Assembly (NCBI GenBank): GCA_020851915.1
Contig: JADZBT010000169.1
Span: 1-10,015, forward strand
Length of the DNA stretch: 10,015 bases
From: Alphaproteobacteria bacterium
GTDB lineage: Bacteria > Pseudomonadota > Alphaproteobacteria > Rickettsiales > RI-342
Direction: 5' to 3'
Positions 1-5,870 of the stretch are shown here, one piece after another. The position numbers and the translations under genes were made by a program. Numbering within the stretch: the stretch's first letter is position 1; each line of letters opens with the position of its first letter. Under the pieces are notes generated by a model. It was not told the DNA's origin. It saw nothing but the letters and a program-made list of their open reading frames with translations, and searched no databases.

Positions 1-144
1 CCGCCGTGTCATCACCGTATCATCAACAAGGTAAGAGAAGTTTGGTAATCCTTGCGTATCTTGGCAGCGGCGTGTTATCTCTAACAGCTTGAAACTGCCA
101 AAGGTTGTTGTTGTTTGGTGATGTTTGTCGAATCCGTCGGTCGC
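1..144. other. Non-coding end region with nested hairpin, possible end of an integrated element
   Basis: I see no credible protein gene here. The visible structure is a stem-loop at 61-101. TTGGCAG (61-67) pairs perfectly with CTGCCAA (95-101), and inside it TGTTA (73-77) pairs with TAACA (82-86) across a TCTC loop. No T-run follows on either side, so it does not look like a simple intrinsic terminator. A GTT-rich stretch follows at about 104-127. Because the tRNA 3' fragment begins at 145 with no 5' half before it, this stretch is inferred to be the outermost part of an integrated element. Base 3-9 (GCCGTGT) can pair imperfectly with the tRNA acceptor 3' strand, but no D-arm follows it. Confidence 0.4.
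61..101. repeat. Nested inverted repeat (stem-loop)
   Basis: A 7-bp outer stem (61-67 with 95-101) encloses a 5-bp inner stem (73-77 with 82-86) capped by a four-base TCTC loop. Both stems are perfect. It could be a small structured RNA, a recombinase arm-site region, or a chance hairpin; nothing in the sequence separates these possibilities. Confidence 0.4.
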
Positions 145-191
145 CATTCGTAATGCGAGGGTCGGAGGTTCGAGTCCTCTAGACGGCACCA
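145..191 (+). pseudogene. 3' fragment of tRNA-Thr(CGU), likely attachment-site (att) scar
   Basis: The fragment holds an anticodon loop TTCGTAA with anticodon CGT (149-151). The 3' strand of the anticodon stem (TGCGA) follows, then a variable region and a T-arm with stem GGAGG/CCTCT around loop TTCGAGT. The acceptor 3' strand AGACGGC (181-187), discriminator A (188) and encoded CCA (189-191) complete it. The arrangement closely matches bacterial tRNA-Thr(CGU) such as E. coli thrW. The 5' half, with acceptor 5' strand and D-arm, is missing: the upstream sequence lacks anything like TAGCTCAG..GGTAGAGC. Tyrosine recombinases that use tRNA genes commonly leave a partial 3' copy at one end of the inserted element while the intact gene is kept at the other. 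The match starting at the anticodon loop fits integration at that sublocation. A simple degenerate tRNA pseudogene is the alternative. Confidence 0.75.
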
Positions 192-330
192 TTTCTTATA
201 TTACAATGGCTTGTGATGGCGCGATCCCCTCTCGGGCACGGCCTCCGGCGCGAGCGGGCCGCCATGTTCATAAAATAGTAGTATTTCAGGGCTATAGTGG
301 TCGCCTGGTTTATTTTCAGGGGATCCCGGC
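192..330 (+). promoter_or_regulatory. Leader of the DHH phosphoesterase with a weak -10-like box
   Basis: This 139-base gap contains a GC-rich patch (about 225-263) with several short complementary tracts, then an AT-rich stretch. TATAGT at 293-298 resembles a -10 hexamer, but no convincing -35 box sits 16-18 bases upstream. AGGGG at 318-322 is a plausible ribosome-binding site eight bases before the GTG start at 331. The promoter assignment is tentative. Confidence 0.25.
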
Positions 331-1473
331 GTGCCCGATAATAATAAGAAAACGGTCGTATTCTACCACTCTCCCTGCCTCGACGGCTCTGCCGCTGCGT
401 GGATGGCCTATAAGAAATATGGCGACGAGGCCACCTATGTGGGCATTAACCATGATGGGCCGGATGCGGTCAGAGATCAGATCTTGGGACAAATAGGTGA
501 GAATCAGGATGTGGACGTCGTATTCGCGGATTACTCCCCGTATACCATGATAATGGATGAAATTCTCGACCATGCCGGGTCCGTTACGATCTATGATCAC
601 CACGACATGGCTATCAACAGGATGAAGGATTATCTTCACCATAGCGGTATCGATATGCCGGACGGCACGCTGGCCATGGAATTACGCGGCAAGCCGGTGA
701 CCATGGTATTCGATCGCTCCCGTTCGGGCGGGGTGATCGTGCATGATGCGTTTTTCCCGTCTACAGACCGCCCGGCACTGCTCGAACTGATACAGAAGAT
801 CGATTTTGAGTATTATGCCATTCCCGGAAAACTCAGGGGCGATAAAGCAAAAGACGATTTTTTCTCCAAGGCGGCCTATCTCGATAGGATTTCCCGCGAG
901 GCCAAAGGCATAAGGGCGATCGTGACGGCTTTTGAGGAGGCGGCCAAGCTGTCCCCGCAGGAGTTGATCGATCGTGGGGCAGAGGATCACCAGAGAAATA
1001 AAGCGGCCACGGACGATGCGGTGGCGCATATGCACGGGGTGCGGATCCCTGTGATGGTGGAGGCGGATGCAGAGCCGCTGCTTGTGCTCGCTCCGATCCT
1101 TTCGGCGAATCTGCAGCAGTGTGGTCGGGAATTTATCGCTCGCCTGCGGGAATTGGCGGCAGAAGCGCCGGCAAGGGTGGCGCTGAGCCATTTCGTGGAT
1201 GAGAAAGGGATCCATCGCGTCAGCGTCCGAACCGGCGGCACTCCCAATGCCAGTGACGTTGCCGCGCATCTCGGCAGTCGCGATTTAGGGCACGGCTTGG
1301 GGGGAGGGGGTGCGCGCACTTCTGCTGCCGCGCAGTTCAACGACGAACAATTCACGCGCATGTTCAACTTCATATCGAAAGAGGATATGGAGGCCGAGGT
1401 AGCGGCAAGCCGTCCCCATGCGCGTCGGCATGTGGCCCGTTCCGTTGGCGGCGGCACGCCACTTCAACTGTGA
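331..1473 (+). CDS. DHH/DHHA1-family phosphoesterase
   Basis: This 380-residue protein has the layout of DHH-superfamily phosphoesterases (RecJ, NrnA and relatives), metal-dependent hydrolases of phosphodiester bonds in nucleic acids, short oligonucleotides or related phosphates. Motif I is FYHSPCLDGSAAAW (residues 11-24; H13 and D18 are likely metal ligands). Motif II is VFADYSP (64-70; D67). The DHH signature is TIYDHHD (86-92; D89-H90-H91). A glycine-rich GHGLGGGGARTS (320-331) near the C-terminus fits a DHHA1 substrate-binding domain, although it is not a canonical GGGH. No signal peptide or membrane segment is seen, so it should be cytoplasmic. The GTG start at 331 is chosen because motif I begins only about ten residues later and AGGGG lies eight bases upstream. 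It ends tail to tail with hutH, overlapping by 10 bases. The substrate cannot be told from sequence; it is not obviously part of histidine breakdown. Confidence 0.85.
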   Translation: MPDNNKKTVVFYHSPCLDGSAAAWMAYKKYGDEATYVGINHDGPDAVRDQILGQIGENQDVDVVFADYSPYTMIMDEILDHAGSVTIYDHHDMAINRMKDYLHHSGIDMPDGTLAMELRGKPVTMVFDRSRSGGVIVHDAFFPSTDRPALLELIQKIDFEYYAIPGKLRGDKAKDDFFSKAAYLDRISREAKGIRAIVTAFEEAAKLSPQELIDRGAEDHQRNKAATDDAVAHMHGVRIPVMVEADAEPLLVLAPILSANLQQCGREFIARLRELAAEAPARVALSHFVDEKGIHRVSVRTGGTPNASDVAAHLGSRDLGHGLGGGGARTSAAAQFNDEQFTRMFNFISKEDMEAEVAASRPHARRHVARSVGGGTPLQL

Positions 1474-2999
1474 AGCAACGTTCCCGCCGCAATCAGTGCT
1501 GCCGTCACTTCCGTATCTTTCGATAACACACGATCCTTCTTCAGCATCGGCACGGAGCGGCGAAGTTTTGCCTTCGCGGCTTCAAGCTTTTTCGAGGTTC
1601 TGAGCGGCGCAAGCAGATCAAGCCCCTGTGCTGCGGCCAGCAGCTCGATGGCCAGCACATAGCGCAGGTTTTTTGCTATCTGTAGTGCTTTCACTCCCGC
1701 GATGGGGCCCATCGACACATGATCCTCCTGATCGTTGTTGGTGGGGATGGAATCGACGCTCGCTGGGAAGCTCAAACTCTTGCATTCGCTGGCGAGTGCC
1801 GCAGCGGTGGTTTGCAGCATCATAAATCCGGAATGCAGGCCGCCGTCCTTGATGAGGAAATTGGGCAGGCCGCTCTTATCTTCCTTCATCGCCATATTCA
1901 CCCTCCGTTCGGAGAGCACTGCGAGCGTCGCCATCGCCGAGGCCAGCCGGTCGCAGACGCGCGCCGGGTAGATGGCGTGGAAATTGCCGCCATGCAGCAC
2001 TTCGTTCTTGTCGGGGAAGAGCGTGGGGTTGTCGGTGGTGGCGTTGATCTCTTCCTGCAGCAGCTTCTTCGCGTGCTGCACGTCCTCCCACACCGCGCCA
2101 TGCACCTGCGGCGAGCAGCGCAGCGAATAAGGATCCTGCACGCGGTTGCATCCCTCATGGCTTTTCGAGATGCCGGTCGCGCCCTGCCACCAGTCGGCGA
2201 TGGCCTTGCCGCAGGCGAGCGTCCCCGCATGGCGGTGTTCTTTCAGCAGGTCGCGGTCGGTGAGGTGGTGCGAGCCGCGCATTGCCTCGACGCTCATCGC
2301 AGCGGTCATGTTGGCGGTGTCGAGCAGCAGGCGGCATTCATTCCACGCGGTGATGGCCATCGCGGCGGTGAGCTGCGTGCCGTTGATGAGGCACAGGCCC
2401 TCCTTGGGGCCCAGCAACAGCGGAGAGAGCTTTAGTTTTTTGAGCGCCTTGGCGGCGGGCACGCGCGCAAAGCCTTTGCCCGACGGGATGGTACAATCAC
2501 CCTCTCCTAGCAATGCCAGCACGGCATGCGCGGAGGGCGCGAGGTCGCCGGATGCGCCGACGCTGCCGCGCGCAGGCACGCAGGAGAGCATCCCGGCATT
2601 GAGGCTGGCGACGATCTGGTCGAGTTTGGAGAGCGCCAGCCCGCGATGCCCTCGGCAGACGGAATTGAGCAGGATGAGCCACATCATCAGTGTGAGGTCA
2701 CGCGGCAGTTCCTCGCCCACGCCGCAGGAGTGCGAACGGATGATGTTCTCCTGAAGTTCAGCGATCTGGTTTGCCTTGATGCGCGCGCGCGCGAAGAACC
2801 CGAAGCCGGTGTTCACGCCGTAGACCGTTTCCTTACCCTCCGCGATGCGGCGCAGATAGTCCTCGCCCGCTTTCACCTTCGTGCGTGCAGATTTGGCGAT
2901 AGAGATGGTGAATTTTGCTTTCGGGTCGAGCGCCTGCTGGCAGAATTTCCACAGCACTTCGATGTCGAGCGTTTCGCCGTCCAGGATGATATTGGCCAT
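1464..2999 (-). CDS. hutH: Histidine ammonia-lyase
   Basis: HutH removes ammonia from L-histidine to give urocanate, the first step of histidine catabolism, in the cytoplasm. The 511-residue length fits the family. The MIO prosthetic group forms autocatalytically from Ala-Ser-Gly, seen at residues 149-151 in GSVGASGDLAPSAH. Other active-site elements are YGVNTGFG (Y60), LINGTQ (N206), QDPYSLRC (Y291) and QEDHVSMG (424-431). The residue pair at 89-90 in NIIRSHSCGVG is Ser-His, typical of histidine lyases, whereas tyrosine lyases have His-Leu there; this argues for histidine as substrate. The ATG at 2997-2999 is preceded by a strong AAGGAG five bases upstream. It lies 127 bases downstream of hutF on the same strand and is probably co-transcribed with it, although a palindromic repeat fills the gap. 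A slightly unusual TNNDQEDH replaces the more common TSANQEDH. Confidence 0.97.
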   Translation of the reverse strand: MANIILDGETLDIEVLWKFCQQALDPKAKFTISIAKSARTKVKAGEDYLRRIAEGKETVYGVNTGFGFFARARIKANQIAELQENIIRSHSCGVGEELPRDLTLMMWLILLNSVCRGHRGLALSKLDQIVASLNAGMLSCVPARGSVGASGDLAPSAHAVLALLGEGDCTIPSGKGFARVPAAKALKKLKLSPLLLGPKEGLCLINGTQLTAAMAITAWNECRLLLDTANMTAAMSVEAMRGSHHLTDRDLLKEHRHAGTLACGKAIADWWQGATGISKSHEGCNRVQDPYSLRCSPQVHGAVWEDVQHAKKLLQEEINATTDNPTLFPDKNEVLHGGNFHAIYPARVCDRLASAMATLAVLSERRVNMAMKEDKSGLPNFLIKDGGLHSGFMMLQTTAAALASECKSLSFPASVDSIPTNNDQEDHVSMGPIAGVKALQIAKNLRYVLAIELLAAAQGLDLLAPLRTSKKLEAAKAKLRRSVPMLKKDRVLSKDTEVTAALIAAGTLLHS

Positions 3000-3002
3000 G
3001 TG

Positions 3003-3010
3003 TTCTCCTT
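3003..3010 (-). promoter_or_regulatory. Ribosome-binding site of hutH
   Basis: Read on the minus strand this is AAGGAGAA. The AAGGAG core ends five bases before the ATG, which makes it the strongest Shine-Dalgarno match among the hut genes and fixes the hutH start. Confidence 0.8.
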
Positions 3011-3018
3011 ATCAAAAA

Positions 3019-3123
3019 CCCTCTCCCCTTGTGGGAGAGGGTAGGGTGAGGGGGCCTCTTAAAATATAAAGCTTTAAGAGTATCATCCCCCCGCCCTGAC
3101 CCTCCCCCACAGATGGGGGAGGG
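3019..3123. repeat. Paired inverted palindromic repeats (REP/BIME-like) between hutF and hutH
   Basis: Two related GC-rich palindromic units face each other. The first has CCCTCTCCC (3019-3027) pairing with GGGAGAGGG (3033-3041), followed by TAGGGTGAGGGGG. The second, read on the minus strand, has the same plan: CCCTCCCCC (3100-3108) pairs with GGGGGAGGG (3115-3123), flanked by CAGGGCGGGGG. Between them CTCTTAAA (3056-3063) pairs with TTTAAGAG (3073-3080). The whole block could fold as three hairpins or one long stem. This resembles the dispersed extragenic palindromes known in many Proteobacteria. Its position in the hutF-hutH transcript suggests mRNA stabilisation or partial termination before hutH, which is an inference. 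Confidence 0.8.
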
Positions 3124-3126
3124 AAA

Positions 3127-4494
3127 TTACAACTCCCGCAACCCTGTGCGGAATGCCTGAGTGCTTGCGTCTTCCTGCGCGTGCCGTCCGTTTTGCACGA
3201 CATGCCTGCCCGCGACGAACACCTCGCGCACGGGTGGTGCGGAGAGCGCGAAGATGGCGCTGTCGAGCCGCGTATCGCCACGGCGTTCCGCCAGCAGCGG
3301 GTGCGTGCAATCGAGCGCGATGAGGTCGGCGCGCATGCCTGTGGCGATGACGCCGCCCTGCAATCCCAGCGCCTGCGCACCGCCGCGCGCGGCATCCGTA
3401 TAGAGCCTGCGTCCGGTGGAGAGTATCTGGCCCGACGCCAGCACCGCGCGGCGCTGATAGGCAAGCCGCTGGTTATATTCGAGCAATCGCAATTCATCGA
3501 AGGGCGACAGGGTGATGTGGCTGTCGGAACCGATGCCCCATCTGCCGCCCGCCGCGAAATAGCTTTCCGCCGGGAACAACCCGTCACCGAGATTGCCTTC
3601 CGTCGAGGGGCAGAGCCCTGCCACCGCGCCGGATTTCGCCAGCCGTGCGGTTTCATCCACGGTCATATGCGTGGCATGTACCAGACACCAGCGTGCGTCC
3701 ACATTCGCGTTATCCAGCAGCCATTCCACGGGGCGTACTTTCCCCCAGGCCATGCAGGCGCGCACTTCCTTGATCTGCTCGGCGGCGTGGATGTGGATGG
3801 GTGCATCCGTAAGCCCCAGCGCCGGGAGCATGCCCAGCACGTCGCGGATGGATTCCGGCGGGACGGCGCGCAACGAATGGAACGCGACGCCCGACAGCAT
3901 GCCGCGCGCGTTCAGGGCCTCCACGCGCTTGAGGAAATCTTCCGTGGAATGCAGGAATCGCCGCTGGCCGGGTTCTGCCGCCACGCCGCCGAAATTCCCC
4001 TGCTGGTAGAGCACCGGCAGATGCGAAAGCGCGATGCCTGTCGTCTGTGCGGCGGCGTGAATGCGCTCCGACAGTTCCAGCGGATTGGCGTAAGGGCTAC
4101 CGTCCGGCGCATGGTGCAGGTAATGGAATTCCGCGACCGAGGTATAGCCACTTTTCAGCATCTCGATATAGAGGTGGCGGGCGATGGCTTCCACCTGTTC
4201 CGGTGAGAGCAGCAGCGCGAGGCGATACATCTCTTCGCGCCAGCCCCAGAAGTTGTTTTCCTGCGACGAGCGGTATTCGGAAATACCCGCCATCGCGCGC
4301 TGGAAGGCGTGGGAATGCAGGTTGCTCATGCCGGGCAGGAGGCACTCCATCTGCACCGCGCCTGCGGGTGCTTTCGCGCCCGCCGCAACGGAGGCGATAC
4401 GCCCATCGGCAATATCCAGTAGCACATCACGCTGCCAGCCCTCGGATGTGAGCGCCTCGGCGGCGAAGAGTTGGCGTGGGCTTTCCGATTGCAT
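3127..4494 (-). CDS. hutF: Formimidoylglutamate deiminase
   Basis: HutF is an amidohydrolase-superfamily enzyme that deiminates N-formimino-L-glutamate to N-formyl-L-glutamate and ammonia, the fourth step of the five-step histidine pathway. The 455-residue length is normal. The first zinc-ligand motif is NLHSHAFQRAMAG (H60, H62), a segment typical of HutF. Further predicted metal or catalytic residues are HIHAAEQ (H236, E239), VHATH (H273) and GSDSH (D324), in the order expected for a single-zinc amidohydrolase. The start at 4494 gives a standard N-terminus, but the Shine-Dalgarno match is poor (AGGG about 13 bases upstream). It is divergent from hutI across a 52-base gap and precedes hutH on the same strand. 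Its presence together with HutG indicates the deiminase route rather than the direct HutG-type formiminoglutamase route. Confidence 0.95.
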   Translation of the reverse strand: MQSESPRQLFAAEALTSEGWQRDVLLDIADGRIASVAAGAKAPAGAVQMECLLPGMSNLHSHAFQRAMAGISEYRSSQENNFWGWREEMYRLALLLSPEQVEAIARHLYIEMLKSGYTSVAEFHYLHHAPDGSPYANPLELSERIHAAAQTTGIALSHLPVLYQQGNFGGVAAEPGQRRFLHSTEDFLKRVEALNARGMLSGVAFHSLRAVPPESIRDVLGMLPALGLTDAPIHIHAAEQIKEVRACMAWGKVRPVEWLLDNANVDARWCLVHATHMTVDETARLAKSGAVAGLCPSTEGNLGDGLFPAESYFAAGGRWGIGSDSHITLSPFDELRLLEYNQRLAYQRRAVLASGQILSTGRRLYTDAARGGAQALGLQGGVIATGMRADLIALDCTHPLLAERRGDTRLDSAIFALSAPPVREVFVAGRHVVQNGRHAQEDASTQAFRTGLREL

Positions 4495-4516
4495 GGCGTG
4501 CGGCTTTCCCTATGAT
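4489..4516 (+). promoter_or_regulatory. Candidate sigma70-type promoter of hutI
   Basis: TTGCAT (4489-4494) is followed after 16 bases by TATGAT (4511-4516), close to the TTGACA/TATAAT consensus. Transcription would begin near 4523, leaving a leader of about 24 bases. The -35 box overlaps the first codons of hutF. The boxes are read by eye. Confidence 0.5.
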
Positions 4517-4525
4517 TACAAGGAT

Positions 4526-4554
4526 GTTATAGCCGCAGGGATGACGATGTACAA
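4526..4554 (-). promoter_or_regulatory. Candidate sigma70-type promoter of hutF-hutH
   Basis: On the minus strand TTGTAC (4554-4549) is followed after 17 bases by TATAAC (4531-4526). Transcription would begin near 4519 and give a leader of about 25 bases to the hutF ATG. The -35 box lies inside the first codons of hutI, so this promoter and the hutI promoter are interleaved. Confidence 0.5.
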
Positions 4555-5779
4555 TACGGATGACGGCAGGTGGGACGCGCTGTGGGTGAATGCCCGCATC
4601 GCCACCATGGGCGCGGCCACGGGCTATGGCACGATCGAGGACGGCGCGCTGGCGGTGAAGGACGGGCGCATCGCGTTCGTGGGGCGTGCGGATACGCTGC
4701 CCGGCCTGCCGGAAACGCTGGCGGCCACTATCCACGACGCGGGTGGCCTGTGGATGACGCCGGGACTCATCGATTGCCATACGCATCTGGTGTATGCCGG
4801 GACCCGTGCCCGCGAATTTGAGATGCGGCTCAAGGGTAAATCCTATGCCGACATCGCGCGGGCGGGTGGTGGTATCCTCTCCACCGTGAAGGCGACGCGC
4901 GCGGCCAGTGAGCAGGAATTATACGCGCAATCGGAGAAGCGCCTGCAACGGCTGCTGGCCGAGGGTGTCACCACCGTCGAGATAAAATCCGGCTACGGCC
5001 TCGACCTCGACAGCGAGTTGAAGATGCTGCGTGTGGCGCGGAATTTAGGCAAGCACTATCCCGTCACGGTGAAGACCAGCTTTCTGGGGGCGCATGCTGT
5101 GCCGCCTGAATTTGCTGGAAATGCGGAAGGTTACGTCACGCAACTCTGCGACGTCATGCTGCCGGCGGTGGCGGAGCTTGCCGATGCGGTGGATGGCTTC
5201 TGCGAGTCCATCGGTTTTTCTGCAAAGCAGATGGAGCGGGTATTCGCGGCGGCGCGGGCGCAGGGCTTGCGCGTGAAGCTCCATGCCGAGCAGCTTTCCG
5301 ATCAGGGCGGCGCGGCGCTGGCGGCGAAGCATAATGCGCTCTCCGCCGATCATCTCGAATATTTGTCGGAAGCAGGCGTCCGTGCGATGGCCGAGGCCGG
5401 TACGGTCGCAGTGCTGTTGCCGGGCGCGTTCTATTACCTCAAAGAAACAAAACTTCCGCCGGTGGCTGTTTTGCGCGCTGCGGGCGTGCCCATGGCGCTC
5501 GCCACCGACTGTAATCCCGGTACGTCGCCGGTGACCAGCCTTTTATTGATGCTCAATATGGGCTGCCTGCTGTTCGGCCTCACGCCGGAGGAGGCGCTGG
5601 CGGGCGTCACCCGTCATGCCGCGAGAGCACTCGGCATGGCGCAGGATGCGGGGACGCTGGAAGAAGGAAAACGCGCGGATTTCGTGCTGTGGGACATCGA
5701 GCATCCGTCAGAGCTGTGCGCGCAGTTGGGAGGCAACCCGGCGAAAGTGATCGTGAAAGAAGGCGTGGTGCGAAGATAG
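4547..5779 (+). CDS. hutI: Imidazolonepropionase
   Basis: HutI hydrolyses the ring of 4-imidazolone-5-propionate to N-formimino-L-glutamate, the third step of histidine breakdown. It is a 410-residue cytoplasmic amidohydrolase of usual length. The metal site is visible as PGLIDCHTHLVYAG (H78, H80), KLHAEQ (H246, E249), SADHLEYL (H269) and ATDCNPGTSP (D321). TVEIKSGYGLD (144-154) is also characteristic of the family. The frame is open upstream to 4184, but that extension runs antisense through hutF and has no family similarity. ATG 4547 is preferred because AGGG (4537-4540) lies six bases upstream; ATG 4541 is an alternative adding two residues but has no usable spacing. Its product is the substrate of HutF, encoded divergently. 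It converges on hutG, with a large inverted repeat between them. Confidence 0.96.
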   Translation: MYNTDDGRWDALWVNARIATMGAATGYGTIEDGALAVKDGRIAFVGRADTLPGLPETLAATIHDAGGLWMTPGLIDCHTHLVYAGTRAREFEMRLKGKSYADIARAGGGILSTVKATRAASEQELYAQSEKRLQRLLAEGVTTVEIKSGYGLDLDSELKMLRVARNLGKHYPVTVKTSFLGAHAVPPEFAGNAEGYVTQLCDVMLPAVAELADAVDGFCESIGFSAKQMERVFAAARAQGLRVKLHAEQLSDQGGAALAAKHNALSADHLEYLSEAGVRAMAEAGTVAVLLPGAFYYLKETKLPPVAVLRAAGVPMALATDCNPGTSPVTSLLLMLNMGCLLFGLTPEEALAGVTRHAARALGMAQDAGTLEEGKRADFVLWDIEHPSELCAQLGGNPAKVIVKEGVVRR

Positions 5780-5781
5780 GA

Positions 5782-5867
5782 AATGCCATACCGGCGAAGG
5801 CCGGTATCTTATCTCTCCAATGGAGTGTGCTGATAATGGAGATACCGGCCTTCGCCGGTATGGCATT
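5782..5867. repeat. Perfect 28-bp inverted repeat, possible bidirectional terminator
   Basis: The arm at 5782-5809 is the exact reverse complement of the arm at 5840-5867, separated by 30 bases. Each arm also has an internal palindrome, ATACCGGC..GCCGGTAT, so the element can fold as two short hairpins or one 28-bp stem. It fills the gap between the convergent ends of hutI (5779) and hutG (5871). This looks like a head-to-head pair of a dispersed extragenic repeat. A terminator role is inferred from position; the flanking T-tracts are weak (TGTTCTATTTTG on the right). Confidence 0.8.
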
Positions 5868-5870
5868 GTT

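Noticed and set aside
3..191. An intact tRNA-Thr interrupted by a short intron, with GCCGTGT at 3-9 as the acceptor 5' strand
   Set aside because: The pairing with AGACGGC has a mismatch, and no D-arm or anticodon-stem 5' strand follows position 9. The intervening sequence is too short for a typical group I intron and lacks its conserved elements as far as I can see.
145..191. 3' end of a tmRNA
   Set aside because: A clear anticodon loop TTCGTAA and anticodon-stem strand precede the T-arm, and the acceptor lacks the GGGG-type pairing usual in tmRNA.
1719..2435. Long open frame antisense to hutH
   Set aside because: It is the GC-driven shadow of a well-conserved gene; the protein has no recognisable domain and odd composition.
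3019..3123. CRISPR array
   Set aside because: There are only two inverted, imperfect units with no regular spacers.
3181..4206. Open frame of about 340 codons antisense to hutF
   Set aside because: It lies wholly within hutF, whose catalytic motifs are unambiguous, and shows no domain of its own.
4184..4546. N-terminal extension of hutI by about 120 residues
   Set aside because: It is antisense to hutF, its sequence has no similarity to imidazolonepropionase, and a correctly spaced ribosome-binding site precedes ATG 4547.
4547..4556. HutC-type operator at the TGTACA palindrome
   Set aside because: A six-base palindrome is expected by chance and does not show an extended repeat such as TGTA-N2-TACA.
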